From: Bartonella apihabitans
Lineage (GTDB): Bacteria > Pseudomonadota > Alphaproteobacteria > Rhizobiales > Rhizobiaceae
Reading direction: 5' to 3'
Length of the DNA: 64,000 nt
Assembly: GCF_030758755.1 (NCBI RefSeq)
Contig: NZ_CP132387.1
Span: 434,001 to 498,000 of the forward strand
Positions 9,587 to 19,917 of this stretch are shown here, in pieces; positions within the stretch are counted from its first letter, which is position 1, and each line of letters begins with the position of its first letter. Position numbers and translations under genes: made by a program. The notes beneath the pieces were generated by a model. That model saw only the letters and a program-made list of their open reading frames with translations. It did no database searches and had not been told where the DNA came from.

Positions 9587-11303
9587 TCAAGCGGTAACAG
9601 TTTCGCGTTTCATATATTTATGAACAGCTTTTCCGAGGTTTTTTTCCAGATGGACAGCAGGTGGTCTGATACCATGTGAAATAAGGTCTTTCAGAACCTG
9701 TTCGGAGGCGCCGCAAATGACGAGGGTGATGCCTTGTTTTTTTGCTTTTTCGGCAAGACTTTCAATCGTATTTGCACCTGTTGCATCAAGAAACGGTACC
9801 TGAGCGAAATCGAGAATCATGGTCCGGTAATTGTCGCCAATCCGGTCAAGAACCGAGCCGATAGAAGCAGCCGCACCAAAAAAGAAGGCTCCGGAAATAT
9901 GGTAGATAACGGTTCGGCTGTCTTTTTGTAAGTCATTGTCAAATTGGTCGTTTGCGGTATTGGCAGCATCTGCTCTATCTTCCGCAACCAGCGGGCGATC
10001 AGCCGTGACGCTTGCAGCTGTCGACATACGGTGGATAAATAATAGAGCACCCAAAGCAAAACCGATAATAATAGCTTCGGTTACATTGCGGAAAATTGTT
10101 AATGACAGCGATACGATTAGGACGACAGCATCGCCCGCAGATGCTTTGAGAAGAAGTGAAATCGCGCGTTTATCAATCATATTCCAGGAAATAATGGCAA
10201 GTATTCCCGCAAGACATGCCAGCGGAATAAAATTGGCAAGCGGCGCCAATGCGACAAGAAACAAAAGCAAAAAGATTGAATGACAAATACCGGAAATGGG
10301 GCTTCTTGCGCCTGCGCGAATATTGGTAGCCGTACGTGCAATAGCTCCCGTTACACAAATACCGGCGAATAGGGCAGAGGCTATATTTCCCACGCCTTGT
10401 GCGACAAGCTCGCAATTCGACCGGTGGCGGCGCCCCGTCATGCCATCGGCAACAACAGCCGATAAAAGCGATTTAATTGCTCCGAGTAATGTGAATGTTA
10501 TAGCATCGGGGAAAACGGCTTTGATTTTTTCAAAAGTGAAATCCGGCAGACGCGGAGAAGGCAAAGCCGAGGGCATAGTACCGAATTTCGAGCCTATGGT
10601 GACAATGTCAAGATTGAAAAAAGCTGTTATGGCGCCGCCAATAATGATTGAAATGAACGATGCCGGGCAAATTCGGCAAAAGTTTCTTTAAAACTGTAAT
10701 AAAGATGATTGTTCCCGCGCAGAAAACGATGGAAAGGAAGCTGCACGTTTCGATATTGCGCCAGATAAAAGGGAGCTTTTCCAAAATTGGACCCGGCTCT
10801 TTTTCGGCGAGATTAAGTCCTAACATGTTGATCAGTTGGCTTGAAAAAATAATGACAGCGATACCGGCGGTAAAACCCACAGTAACAGGATAGGGGATGA
10901 ATTTGATATAAGTGCCAAGCCTCAGATAACCGACAGCCATCAGCATAATTCCCGACATCACCGTCGCAAGCAATAACCCGTCCATCCCGTGCTCGGCGAC
11001 AGTTGTCGAAACGACAATGATAAAGGCACCGGCGGGGCCACCGATCTGAAAACGGCTTCCGCCAAGAAGAGCTATAAAAAAGCCTCCGACGATGGATGTA
11101 TATAATCCTTGTACAGGTGAAGCACCGGAGGCAATGGCGATAGCAATTGAAAGCGGCAAAGCAACGATAGCAACGGTAAGACCGGCAATGACATCGGCGC
11201 GGAAATCGGCAAAATGATAGCCCTCGCGGAAGACTGTTACAAGCTTTGGCTGGAAAAGCTCGCTAAAGGATAAGGTATCAACAGCCTTTTTGGATCGCGC
11301 CAT
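9587..11303 (-). pseudogene. SulP-family anion permease with STAS domain, frameshifted
   Basis: Two adjacent minus-strand frames together make one SulP (SLC26-type) transporter. The first (10608-11303) gives the N-terminal membrane part with DFRADVIAGLTVAIVALPLSI and GGSRFQIGGPAGAF; the second (9587 to about 10665) gives the remaining membrane helices and a C-terminal cytoplasmic STAS domain (ILDFAQVPFLDATGA). Removing one base from the GGG at 10665-10667 (CCC in the coding strand) joins them as ...LPNLPASFISIIIGGAI... and yields about 571 residues, a normal family length. As sequenced, the protein stops after 231 residues. Substrate (sulfate, bicarbonate or another anion) cannot be told. A sequencing indel or a recent inactivation are both possible. 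Confidence 0.85.
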
Positions 11304-11483
11304 GATCTAACACAAAATGATTTGGGAAAAAGTATTTCATGATGCATAGCACGGTTGTTTTTATCGTTCTACTTTATTTAAACAAAAATATCTTCACTCA
11401 CATAAAGTTTATGGCACATCACAGTATAAAGATGATTTGATATTCATTAGTTTCGAAAAATGCACGCAATGAAAGTGTGATAT

Positions 11484-12914
11484 ATGCGTATATCCGAAGA
11501 ACAAGTTCATGACACCGGAATGACACACCAAGCCCGTTGGGTCGCTGTTCTTGTTGCGGCTGCATTTTTCATGGAAAATCTCGATGCAACAGTGATTGCA
11601 ACGGCATTGCCGGCAATGGGCAAAACATTTGCAACAGATCCTGTAAATATAAACACCGGCATGAGTGCCTATATGCTCACACTTGGTGTCTTTATTCCTG
11701 CAAGCGGTTGGCTGACAGACAGGTTCGGTTCGCGCGCCATGTTTTCATTAGCTGTTCTCATTTTTACGCTTGCCTCTTTATTATGCGGACTATCGTCCCA
11801 TTTGACCTTTTTTATCTGTGCCCGCATCCTGCAAGGCATGGGTGGTGCACTCATGGTTCCGGTCGGTCGTCTTGTTGTTTTGCGTCAAACCCCGAAGAAC
11901 AAGCTTGTCGAAGCAATAGCTCTTCTTACCTGGCCGGGATTGGTTGCGCCGATTTTGGGGCCGCCGCTCGGTGGTTTTATCGCCGAATATTTTCACTGGA
12001 GCCTGATTTTTTATCTGAATATTCCATTGGGTTTTATTATCCTTCTTTTCAGTTTGAAAATCTTTCCTGATGAAAAAAGTGAAGCACCGCGATCTTTCGA
12101 TCTTATGGGGTTCCTGCTTACCGGCATAGGACTTGCTACTCTTCTTTTTGCAGCAGAAAAAGTCGGTGATAGCCATGGTCTCACACCACTTGTTATGACT
12201 TGTTTTGTTATTGGTGTGACACTGCTTTCATGGAGTATTTTTCATCTTGAACATGCCAAGGCACCGCTTGTTTCGCTAAAAGCTCTGTCCTATCAAACAT
12301 TTGCCGTGTCGATATATGGCGGAACAGGTTTCAGGATGACATCCAATGCCGTCATCTTTATCCTGCCATTGATGGCCCAATTGGCGATGGGTTTTACCTC
12401 GACCGAGGCGGGGTTTCTATTAATGCCGATTTTTGCCGGTACTCTTGCAATCAAACCATTTACAACTCCGCTTATGCGTTATTTCGGTTTCAAGCGCACA
12501 CTCATTGTCAATTGTCTTTTCAATGCGTTATTTATTGCCCTTTGCGGAACCTTTTCACGCGAAATGCCGGTTTCATTGATGGTGGTCGTGCTGGCGTTGA
12601 GTGGCGTATTTCGTTCTATCCAGTTCACAGCTTTGAATACAATTGCATTTGCCGACGTTCCGGACGACGAAATGAACGGTGCCAACACATTGTTTTCAAC
12701 AGTTTTTCAATTGAATATCGGTCTTGGAATTGCATTGGGCGCGATATGTTTGCGAGCCGCCTCTCGGATAACCGGTGCCGAACTTGAAATGTCCCTCCTA
12801 CCGTTCAAAATAGCATTTTATATCGTTGCTTTTATAAGCCTCCTGCCATTATGGGGATTGTTACGCTTGAAACACAATGCAGGGGATCTTGTCGCCGGAC
12901 ATGTGAAGAGCTAG
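11484..12914 (+). CDS. DHA2-family (EmrB/QacA-like) MFS drug exporter
   Basis: Protein of 476 residues with many hydrophobic segments, a major-facilitator transporter of the inner membrane. The first helix carries the DHA2 signature LDATVIATALPAMG, followed by the loop motif GWLTDRFGSRAMF and the antiporter motif C region (GPPLGGFIAEYFHW). These features point to proton-coupled efflux of hydrophobic compounds. The gene is divergent from the SulP gene and is followed after 48 bases by an SLC13/CitMHS-type permease on the same strand. No EmrA-like membrane-fusion partner is adjacent, so substrates and a tripartite arrangement are uncertain. Confidence 0.88.
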   Translation: MRISEEQVHDTGMTHQARWVAVLVAAAFFMENLDATVIATALPAMGKTFATDPVNINTGMSAYMLTLGVFIPASGWLTDRFGSRAMFSLAVLIFTLASLLCGLSSHLTFFICARILQGMGGALMVPVGRLVVLRQTPKNKLVEAIALLTWPGLVAPILGPPLGGFIAEYFHWSLIFYLNIPLGFIILLFSLKIFPDEKSEAPRSFDLMGFLLTGIGLATLLFAAEKVGDSHGLTPLVMTCFVIGVTLLSWSIFHLEHAKAPLVSLKALSYQTFAVSIYGGTGFRMTSNAVIFILPLMAQLAMGFTSTEAGFLLMPIFAGTLAIKPFTTPLMRYFGFKRTLIVNCLFNALFIALCGTFSREMPVSLMVVVLALSGVFRSIQFTALNTIAFADVPDDEMNGANTLFSTVFQLNIGLGIALGAICLRAASRITGAELEMSLLPFKIAFYIVAFISLLPLWGLLRLKHNAGDLVAGHVKS

Positions 12915-12962
12915 ATTTTAAAAAAGCCATAGGCCACTTTCGGGAACAGGTCGGCCGAGGAG

Positions 12963-14765
12963 ATGAATAAAAGAGGTGGGTGGCATCTTATTATGACAGC
13001 AGATCAGATTATGGCTTTTTCCATCATTGGTCTTATGATGGCAGTCTTCATATGGGATCGCTTTCGTTACGATGTTGTAGCAGTCTTGACGTTACTGCTT
13101 GCCTGTGCGGTCGGTATTGTTAGTCCGAAAGAGGCTTTCAAGGGATTTAGCGACGACATAGTGATTATCGTTGCAAGTGCTTTGCTTGTCAGTGCAGGGG
13201 TAGCCCGTTCCGGAATAATGGAACTTATCATCCAGCGCGTATGGCCGGATGTTAAATCTGTTCGGCTGCAACTTTGTTTTCTGGTTATTGTGGTCACGGT
13301 TCTTTCAGCTTTTGTCAAAAATATCGGCGCTCTGGCTATTATGCTGCCCATTGCATTCCAGTTCGCCCGCCGCTCCAATGTCTCGCCCTCCGTTTTTCTT
13401 ATGCCGATGTCGTTTGGTGCGTTGCTCGGGGGCTTGATGACGCAGATCGGCACCTCGCCCAATGTTGTCGTTTCGGCCATGCGGGAGCATCTTGTCGGAA
13501 AAAGTTTTACCATGTTCGACTTTACTCCGGTCGGGGCAACTGTTGCCGCAGTCGGTGTCCTTTATCTCGTTTTTTTCTCTTGGTTGGTGCTGGCTCGCGC
13601 GCGTAAATCTGCTTCGCCTGCCAATGGCCTCGCTAGCCGTGATTATATCTCTGAAGCTCGTGTCGTTAGCGGCTCGACAGTGATCGGTAAACAAATTTCC
13701 GATCTCGTCAAACCGGCGGCAGGAGATGCTATGGTTTTACAAATCATCAGAAACAAGAATCTTATCTCTCCATTACCGGATTTTTCGCTGGCCGAGGGAG
13801 ACACAGTTGTTCTTGAAGGCACGCATAGCGGTCTCGACTCGGTCATCAATGCTGCAAAACTCGATATTGCCAAAGGCCGTGATGTCCAGACGGGTGACAA
13901 ATTGCAGCAGATAGATGTTGTCGAAGCAGTTGTCACCGACAATTCACCCCTTATAGGGATCAATGCAAAAAGACTTAATCTCTTTGATCGCTACGATGTC
14001 AATTTGTTAGCCTTGAGTTGCCCTCAGGAACGTGTAAGACAAAGACTGGGAGATATTGTTTTCAGGCTTGGTGATGTGATTGTTTTGCAGGGACGTGATG
14101 ATATTATTCCCGATCTGTTACAGGAATTGAAATGCCTTCCGCTTGCCAAGCGCAACATCATGTTCGGCAGTTTGCGACATGGTCTGGTACCGCTTACCAT
14201 CCTGTTTATTGCAATTGCGGCCACAGCACTGCAAATTGTTCCTGTGGCACTTGCTTTTTTTGCGGCAGCCGTTGCCATGATCGTTTTTCGGGTCATACCT
14301 GCTAGAGAGGCTTATCAGGCGCTTGATGGTCAGATTTTGGTCATGCTTGCCGCACTGATTCCGGTGAGCGAGACATTGGAAAAAACCGGTTGCACGAAAA
14401 TAATCGGTCATTGGCTCAGTATGTTTGCGTCATCGCTGCCGCCTTCCGGCGCATTGGCGGTTATTCTCGTTGCCGCAATGCTCGTTACGCCATTTCTCAA
14501 TAATGCGGCAACAGTCATGGTTATGGCACCTATCGCGTCAAGTTTTGCCGATTCTCTCAATTTTAAACCGGAAGCCTTTTTAATGGCTGTTGCAATCGGA
14601 GCAGGATGTGATTTTCTGACCCCCATTGGACATCAGTGCAATATGCTCGTTATGGGGCCGGGTGGTTATCATTTCAGCGATTATCCACGGCTTGGTGCGC
14701 CTTTAAGTCTTCTCATAGCGGTGGTTTCAGTTCCTATGTTGATGTGGGTGTGGCCGCTTACATGA
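12963..14765 (+). CDS. SLC13/CitMHS-type permease with two TrkA-C (RCK-C) domains
   Basis: Protein of 600 residues (or 590 if it starts at the ATG at 12993). Hydrophobic blocks at about 15-210 and 395-600 flank a soluble central region, about 215-375, that contains two TrkA-C-like domains (SEARVVSGSTVIGKQISDLV and VVEAVVTDNSPLIGINAKRL). The repeated membrane signatures MTQIGTSPNVVVS and CDFLTPIGHQCNMLV are typical of SLC13/CitMHS anion symporters. Family members move sulfate, di- or tricarboxylates; the substrate here is unknown. Its stop overlaps the start of the next gene (ATGA), so the two are translationally coupled. The purine-rich GAGGAG sits directly against the first ATG, which makes the second ATG a serious alternative. 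Confidence 0.85.
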   Translation: MNKRGGWHLIMTADQIMAFSIIGLMMAVFIWDRFRYDVVAVLTLLLACAVGIVSPKEAFKGFSDDIVIIVASALLVSAGVARSGIMELIIQRVWPDVKSVRLQLCFLVIVVTVLSAFVKNIGALAIMLPIAFQFARRSNVSPSVFLMPMSFGALLGGLMTQIGTSPNVVVSAMREHLVGKSFTMFDFTPVGATVAAVGVLYLVFFSWLVLARARKSASPANGLASRDYISEARVVSGSTVIGKQISDLVKPAAGDAMVLQIIRNKNLISPLPDFSLAEGDTVVLEGTHSGLDSVINAAKLDIAKGRDVQTGDKLQQIDVVEAVVTDNSPLIGINAKRLNLFDRYDVNLLALSCPQERVRQRLGDIVFRLGDVIVLQGRDDIIPDLLQELKCLPLAKRNIMFGSLRHGLVPLTILFIAIAATALQIVPVALAFFAAAVAMIVFRVIPAREAYQALDGQILVMLAALIPVSETLEKTGCTKIIGHWLSMFASSLPPSGALAVILVAAMLVTPFLNNAATVMVMAPIASSFADSLNFKPEAFLMAVAIGAGCDFLTPIGHQCNMLVMGPGGYHFSDYPRLGAPLSLLIAVVSVPMLMWVWPLT

Positions 14766-15904
14766 TGACCATCGGTTTCAAACTCAAGCTGAGACAAGCA
14801 CTCAATCAGGTTCGGTCGAGCTGGAAGGATGCTCTATGTGCGGGCTTGGCTGCCGGCCTTGCATGGTTTATTTCGGTCGATTTTCTTGATCATGAACACC
14901 CGATTTATGCGGCCATGACAGCATTGATCTGTCTTGCTCCCGGAATACCGAGTCATGGTCGTCAGGCGATCTATGTATTGGCAGGTGTCTTGACAGGCGT
15001 GGCCGTCGGAGAATTGACATTGCTTCTTCCTCCCATGCCGACCGAAGTGCGTATTGCTATTGTGGGATTTGCCGGGATGACGATTGCCTCGGCTTATTCC
15101 ATTGTTCCGGCCATTATTATTCAAGCAGGCATTTCGGCGGTTATGGTTTTTGCGTTGGGGGCCGATGTTGCCGGCTGGACCCGCGCGATAGATGTCGCTG
15201 TTGGAACGTCGATCGGGCTCATTTTCAGCCAAATCCTGTTTACGCCCGACCCGTTGAAAACCCTGCATTTGGCAGTGGAACGGTTTTTTAAAGAAGTGGC
15301 TTTGAATTTTACGCTCGCGGCCGATGCGCTTGAAAGAAACGATGTTTCGGATTCTATCAAAGCAATGAAGAGCTGCAGCCGCACCCATTCGGCACTGATC
15401 GGGCTGATAGGTGCAATCGACGTAGCGCGCTCGAATGCCCGTTGGACATTGCGCGGGCGATTATCGTCACGTGAAGTCGTTTCACTTTCTGCCCGCTATG
15501 ATCAGTCGGGCATCAGGCTTTATGCTTCGTCACTGCTTTTTTGCGAGGCAATGGTAAATGCGATACGCAAAGGGCGGGAAGCGCCACCGGAATGGCTGGT
15601 AGAGGCGTTAAAACTCATTGTCCAAAATTGTCGTTTTATCGCTGGCGAAGCAAAGTTGGGGCAAGAATTTGTATTTCCGGATCGCTCGGTGTGGGCTGAA
15701 GCCTCATTGACATGGCGCGAATGTGTGATTGATATTGAAATGGTCGAAACGACGCTTGCGCGTTTCTATAAAAGCAGGACACGGAGAAATCGTCTCGCTG
15801 CTTATCGGAAAAAGCAAATTCTTGACGCCGTGAGAGAACAAATTGCCGAACGCAAACGTGCCGAAGCTCTTCTTGCCGATGAAGAAGAAGACAAAAAGTT
15901 GTAA
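14762..15904 (+). CDS. FUSC-family membrane protein
   Basis: Protein of about 380 residues starting at the ATG that overlaps the previous stop (14762). Six hydrophobic segments within the first 170 residues include the FUSC-like phrase HPIYAAMTALICLAPG and the repeat of short helices ending near ALGADVAGW. The remaining 200 residues are soluble and helical, ending in a charged stretch (EQIAERKRAEALLADEEEDKK) likely to form a coiled coil. FUSC/aromatic-acid exporter relatives are inner-membrane proteins, often of uncertain substrate. Coupled translation with the upstream permease suggests a joint role. The frame stays open further upstream, but an earlier start would lie deep within the preceding gene. 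Confidence 0.75.
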   Translation: MMTIGFKLKLRQALNQVRSSWKDALCAGLAAGLAWFISVDFLDHEHPIYAAMTALICLAPGIPSHGRQAIYVLAGVLTGVAVGELTLLLPPMPTEVRIAIVGFAGMTIASAYSIVPAIIIQAGISAVMVFALGADVAGWTRAIDVAVGTSIGLIFSQILFTPDPLKTLHLAVERFFKEVALNFTLAADALERNDVSDSIKAMKSCSRTHSALIGLIGAIDVARSNARWTLRGRLSSREVVSLSARYDQSGIRLYASSLLFCEAMVNAIRKGREAPPEWLVEALKLIVQNCRFIAGEAKLGQEFVFPDRSVWAEASLTWRECVIDIEMVETTLARFYKSRTRRNRLAAYRKKQILDAVREQIAERKRAEALLADEEEDKKL

Positions 15905-16012
15905 AAAACGAAGGGGATGATCTTATTGTGACCTTTTTTCATGATAAGGGCTACCATCTTTGTTAAATTATGCTTAAAAGCCGTAGAACCCCGTTTTTGA
16001 CAGGAAAAGATA

Positions 16013-16684
16013 ATGTCGAATGAAAGTTTTATTCGTGAGGTGAATGAAGAGATCCGTCAGGAAAAGGCAAAGGCCTTGTGGGGGAATTATGGCCCTTATC
16101 TTATTCTGGCAGCCGTTATTCTTGTGCTTGGAACCGGCATTTATCAAATTTATGACCACTGGCAATCGTCGAAAGCCGGACGTATCGGGGATGCACTGCT
16201 TATCAGCTTCGACCTTTCTGACGAGCGCAATTTTGATGAAGCCCTAAAAAAACTCGATGATGTCGAAAAAACCGGTTTTGGCGATTATCCTTTTTTGGCG
16301 GTTTTAAGAAAAGGGGCAATATTTATGAAACAGGGCGATGCTGCCAAAGCAGTTGCCGAATTTGACAAGGTTGCCGGTAATAAAAACGCTCCCGAAATTT
16401 TACAAAAAGTTGCCAAAATTCGGGCAGCCTATATTCTTGTCGACAATGGCTCTTTCGAAGATGTCGAAAAACGCGTGAAAGATCTCGCAACCGATGTTGA
16501 TTTAACACGCATTATGGCGCGTGAAGCTCTCGGACTTGCAGCTTACAAAGCCGGAAAAATGGACGATGCCCGTTATTATTTCCAGAAGATTGTCGATGAA
16601 GGCATGGGCGGCTTCAAAGCCACAGAACGTTCTCGTCTTATGCTTGAACTTATGCAAAGCTCCGGTGCTATAGCCAAGGAATAG
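16013..16684 (+). CDS. YfgM-like tetratricopeptide membrane protein
   Basis: Protein of 223 residues. A short cytoplasmic start (SNESFIREVNEEIRQEKAKALW) is followed by one membrane segment (about 27-46, YLILAAVILVLGTGIYQIYD) and a periplasmic TPR domain, matching the TPR_21/YfgM family. In E. coli YfgM associates with the SecYEG translocon and periplasmic chaperones. The gene ends three bases before der. In E. coli the order is yfgM-bamB-der; no bamB lies between them here. Start chosen at ATG 16013, which agrees with the family N-terminus. Confidence 0.85.
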   Translation: MSNESFIREVNEEIRQEKAKALWGNYGPYLILAAVILVLGTGIYQIYDHWQSSKAGRIGDALLISFDLSDERNFDEALKKLDDVEKTGFGDYPFLAVLRKGAIFMKQGDAAKAVAEFDKVAGNKNAPEILQKVAKIRAAYILVDNGSFEDVEKRVKDLATDVDLTRIMAREALGLAAYKAGKMDDARYYFQKIVDEGMGGFKATERSRLMLELMQSSGAIAKE

Positions 16685-16687
16685 AAA

Positions 16688-18115
16688 ATGGGTTTGACCA
16701 TTGCAATTGTCGGTCGTCCCAATGTTGGTAAATCGACACTGTTTAATCGTCTCGTCGGACAAAAATTGGCCCTTGTCGATGACACACCAGGTGTGACGAG
16801 AGATCGGCGGCGTCATGCCGCTCGTCTGATGGATTTACGATTTGATGTCATTGATACCGCAGGCCTCGAAGAAGCCAAAAGCGATACGCTGGAAGGGCGT
16901 ATGCGCGCCCAGACAAAAGCGGCAATTGATGAAGCGGATCTTATTCTTTTTGTGCTTGATGCAAAAAGTGGCATGACGGCAAATGATTTGAATTTTGCCT
17001 CACTCGTTCGCAAGTCGGGCAAGCCGATTGTATTGGTTGCCAATAAATCGGAGTCGAAACAGGCAACAGCAGGATTTTATGAAGCATGGTCTCTCGGCCT
17101 TGGCGAGCCATGTCCGATTTCTGCCGAACATGGGCTCGGCCTTCAGGATTTGCGCGACGCTATAGTCGAAGCTGTGGGGAAAGAAAAAGCCTTTTCTCGA
17201 ACAGTTGAAGACGAAAAGCTTCGTCAGGAAAAAACGACATTTGGCGAAGATATTGACGACCCTGAAGCAGATGAACCGGCTTATGATTCGACAAAACCTT
17301 TGCGTATTGCAATTGTCGGCCGACCGAATGCCGGAAAATCGACACTTATCAATACAATGCTTGGTCAAGACCGTTTGTTGACCGGCCCCGAAGCAGGAAT
17401 TACGCGTGATTCGATTTCGGTCGATTGGCGCTGGAAAGATCGCGAGATCAAACTTTATGATACTGCCGGGTTGCGAAGAAAGTCGAAAGTCGAGGGGAAA
17501 CTCGAAAAGCTCTCGGTAGCCGAAACATTGCGCGCCATCCGTTTCGCCGAAGTTGTTATTATTGTCCTTGATGCGACAATTCCGTTCGAAAAACAGGATT
17601 TGCAAATAGCCGATCTTGTAATTCGCGAAGGTCGTGCGCCGGTCATTGCTTTTAATAAATGGGATTTGATTGAAAACAGGCAGGAGACGCTAGCTCGATT
17701 GCACGAGGAATGTGCGCGGCTTTTACCGCAAGTGCGGGGTTTGAGGGCTGTTCCTGTATCCGGCGAAAGAGGTGAGGGAATAGCCCGCCTCATGGAAAAC
17801 GTCGAACTGGTTCATCGTATCTGGAATCGCCGTATATCAACCGGTAAGCTCAACAGGTGGCTTGCGGAAATAACAGCCTATCATCCGGCACCAGCTGTTT
17901 CCGGACGGCGTTTAAAGGTGAAATATATTACACAGATCAAGACCCGTCCACCTGTGTTTGTTATTTCGTGTTCGCGACCCGAGGCTATGCCCCAATCCTA
18001 TCTGCGCTATCTTGTAAACGGTTTGCGTGATTCTTTTGACATGCCTGGCGTTCCGATAAGGCTGACTATGACCACCTCTGACAATCCGTTTGCCGGACGG
18101 GCTAAAAAACGCTGA
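16688..18115 (+). CDS. der: ribosome assembly GTPase Der (EngA)
   Basis: Protein of 475 residues with two tandem GTPase domains: the first P-loop GRPNVGKS is at residues 8-15, and the second GRPNAGKS lies near residue 210. DTPG/DTAG (G3) and NKSE/NKWD (G4) motifs are present in both. The C-terminal KH-like domain ends with [13 protein letters not shown]. Der binds the 50S subunit and is needed for large-subunit assembly. It follows the YfgM-like gene by three bases, so the two probably share a transcript. Length is normal for the family. Confidence 0.97.
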   Translation: MGLTIAIVGRPNVGKSTLFNRLVGQKLALVDDTPGVTRDRRRHAARLMDLRFDVIDTAGLEEAKSDTLEGRMRAQTKAAIDEADLILFVLDAKSGMTANDLNFASLVRKSGKPIVLVANKSESKQATAGFYEAWSLGLGEPCPISAEHGLGLQDLRDAIVEAVGKEKAFSRTVEDEKLRQEKTTFGEDIDDPEADEPAYDSTKPLRIAIVGRPNAGKSTLINTMLGQDRLLTGPEAGITRDSISVDWRWKDREIKLYDTAGLRRKSKVEGKLEKLSVAETLRAIRFAEVVIIVLDATIPFEKQDLQIADLVIREGRAPVIAFNKWDLIENRQETLARLHEECARLLPQVRGLRAVPVSGERGEGIARLMENVELVHRIWNRRISTGKLNRWLAEITAYHPAPAVSGRRLKVKYITQIKTRPPVFVISCSRPEAMPQSYLRYLVNGLRDSFDMPGVPIRLTMTTSDNPFAGRAKKR

Positions 18116-18371
18116 GTTGTTTTTTAAAAAAATTTCATTTGCACATTATTCAGAAATATTAACAGATCGGCTTTGTGACTTTCGAAAACGCCGATAAACG
18201 CACAATTTCGGCGTTAACCATTTTTCCAAATTAATGAAAAATTAATCAATAAAATCAACGAATAAGGTGGTTTTTGTTAACCATAAATAAAGGTTGATCA
18301 GGCTATCTTCACACCCACAGAAAACAAGTTTTTCTTTTTGTTTTGCGTAAGCGTATTTGCGTTGGAGTGAT

Positions 18372-19682
18372 GTGGTGTTTGAAGTATCTTTCATACCGTC
18401 TTTGCGCCGTCATGGTAACAAAGGAAAGCGGAGTGATGTGCTTCGCACCGCATCCTCTTATTACATGCCAGAGGGGCGTTTCTATGAAGCGCCTGTCATT
18501 CTGAAGCAAGAAAAACGGAAATCCCGTGTTTTGCCGCTTTTTCTTGGAGCAAGCCTCTCGGTTTTGGCAGCATCGTCCATTCACAAGCTTGATATGGATG
18601 GGGGTATTTTATCTCAAAAATCGGTTTTGGCTCATGATTCGAGAAATAAATCGATCAATGCCTCTTCGCTTGTTGAGCCGATGAAGGCTTCCGGTGTCGA
18701 ATTATCCGGAAATGTCCGGCCAGATTCGTTGAGCCAGAAAAAAATTGACCTCGCTTCCGACAGTGATGTTTCCAATCCTGATGTCAAACGGGAAAAGAGC
18801 AAGGCTCTGGAACATAGAGACGAGGAAAATTACAAGATATCCTATAATGACGAACCGGAATGGCTCTTGAACAGCGGGAGAATTACGCCGTTTTCAGAAA
18901 GTTTCCAACAGGTTGGCTCATTCGAGATGGCTCAAAGAACAGCCCCTGCAAATGGCACGTCACAAAACGATTTAGAGAAGAAAGATAACGCCGATCAAAA
19001 ATCCGGGGAAAAAATAGCTCTTGTCATTCCTCAGAAAAAACCGGTCGCAAAACTTCCCGTCCCGAAGATTCTCAAAAACCTCGTTACCAACGATAATCCT
19101 GACGTGATGGCTCTTGCCTATGCGCCTGCCAATGCAAAGGTTGATACCAGCGCATTCGATAGCGTGCTAACGGAAAAACATTCCCAGATCGACCGTAACG
19201 GTCGCTTTATCCCGCCGATCGGGCGTAATGATCATGCTTGGGCCGCCACACCTTTGCCTCCCGAGGCTTTTTCGGCAAAAGAGCAGAAATGTCTGGCAGA
19301 AGCTGTTTATTTCGAGTCCCGCGGGGAATCAATAAAGGGACAAGCGGCTGTGGCTCAGGTTGTTTTGAACAGAGTGAGAAATCCGGCCTATCCGAATACG
19401 ATTTGCGGTGTGGTTTACCAGAATACCAACTGGATCAATCATTGCCAGTTTTCATTTGCTTGTGACGGTCGCAAACACAGAGTAACCGAAATGGCGCAAT
19501 GGACTGTTGCCCAGCAAGTTGCACGTGCTGTTTCGGCTGGCCAGATATGGTTTCCCGAAGTCGGTTCGGCTACCCACTATCATGCTGTCTATGTTCGCCC
19601 CCGCTGGGCACGCACAATGATAAAAGTGGACAAAATCGGCTTGCATATTTTTTATCGCACCCGCTATGGCGGCTGGATTTGA
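18372..19682 (+). CDS. SleB-like cell-wall hydrolase
   Basis: Protein of about 436 residues from the GTG at 18372; a TTG at 18357 and a GTG at 18375 are other candidates, and no ATG is suitable. A membrane segment (LPLFLGASLSVLAASSI) sits near residue 55, followed by about 200 low-complexity polar residues. The C-terminal 130 residues are a Hydrolase_2 (SleB-type) domain: CLAEAVYFESRGE with the catalytic glutamate, GQAAVAQVVLNRVRNP, and NHCQFSFACDG. Such enzymes cut peptidoglycan glycan strands; in a Gram-negative cell it is likely anchored to the inner membrane and active in the periplasm. No operon partner is close. Confidence 0.85.
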   Translation: MVFEVSFIPSLRRHGNKGKRSDVLRTASSYYMPEGRFYEAPVILKQEKRKSRVLPLFLGASLSVLAASSIHKLDMDGGILSQKSVLAHDSRNKSINASSLVEPMKASGVELSGNVRPDSLSQKKIDLASDSDVSNPDVKREKSKALEHRDEENYKISYNDEPEWLLNSGRITPFSESFQQVGSFEMAQRTAPANGTSQNDLEKKDNADQKSGEKIALVIPQKKPVAKLPVPKILKNLVTNDNPDVMALAYAPANAKVDTSAFDSVLTEKHSQIDRNGRFIPPIGRNDHAWAATPLPPEAFSAKEQKCLAEAVYFESRGESIKGQAAVAQVVLNRVRNPAYPNTICGVVYQNTNWINHCQFSFACDGRKHRVTEMAQWTVAQQVARAVSAGQIWFPEVGSATHYHAVYVRPRWARTMIKVDKIGLHIFYRTRYGGWI

Positions 19683-19831
19683 TATTAAACTTATTCTTTC
19701 ATCATAAAAAAACATTAAAAAACAATGAGTTGTGAATATGCTTCCGATTTTGTTGCGAACAAAATGAAGTTAATGGAAGCCTTTACTTTCCCGTTTAAAG
19801 AAAATTCCTTTTGATCTTGGGGAATGGCCGC

Positions 19832-19860
19832 TTGACGAATGCCTCTAGTAACAATATGTT
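19832..19860 (+). promoter_or_regulatory. candidate promoter of the F0 ATP synthase operon
   Basis: TTGACG at 19832-19837 and TATGTT at 19855-19860 are separated by 17 bases, a good sigma-70-type arrangement. The start codon of atpI lies 57 bases after the -10 box, preceded by an AAGGGG ribosome site. Position and spacing are seen; activity is inferred. Confidence 0.5.
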
Positions 19861-19917
19861 GCGCCCAAACTCTAGAGGTCAGACCTTTACTTTGCATTTG
19901 GGATTAAGGGGCCAAAT

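Noticed and set aside
10608..11303. Two separate SulP genes
   Set aside because: The halves are the N- and C-terminal parts of one permease; a single-base change restores one full-length frame.
14636..14761. Longer N-terminus for the FUSC-family protein
   Set aside because: It would overlap the permease by 126 bases with non-conserved residues; the ATGA-coupled start at 14762 fits better.
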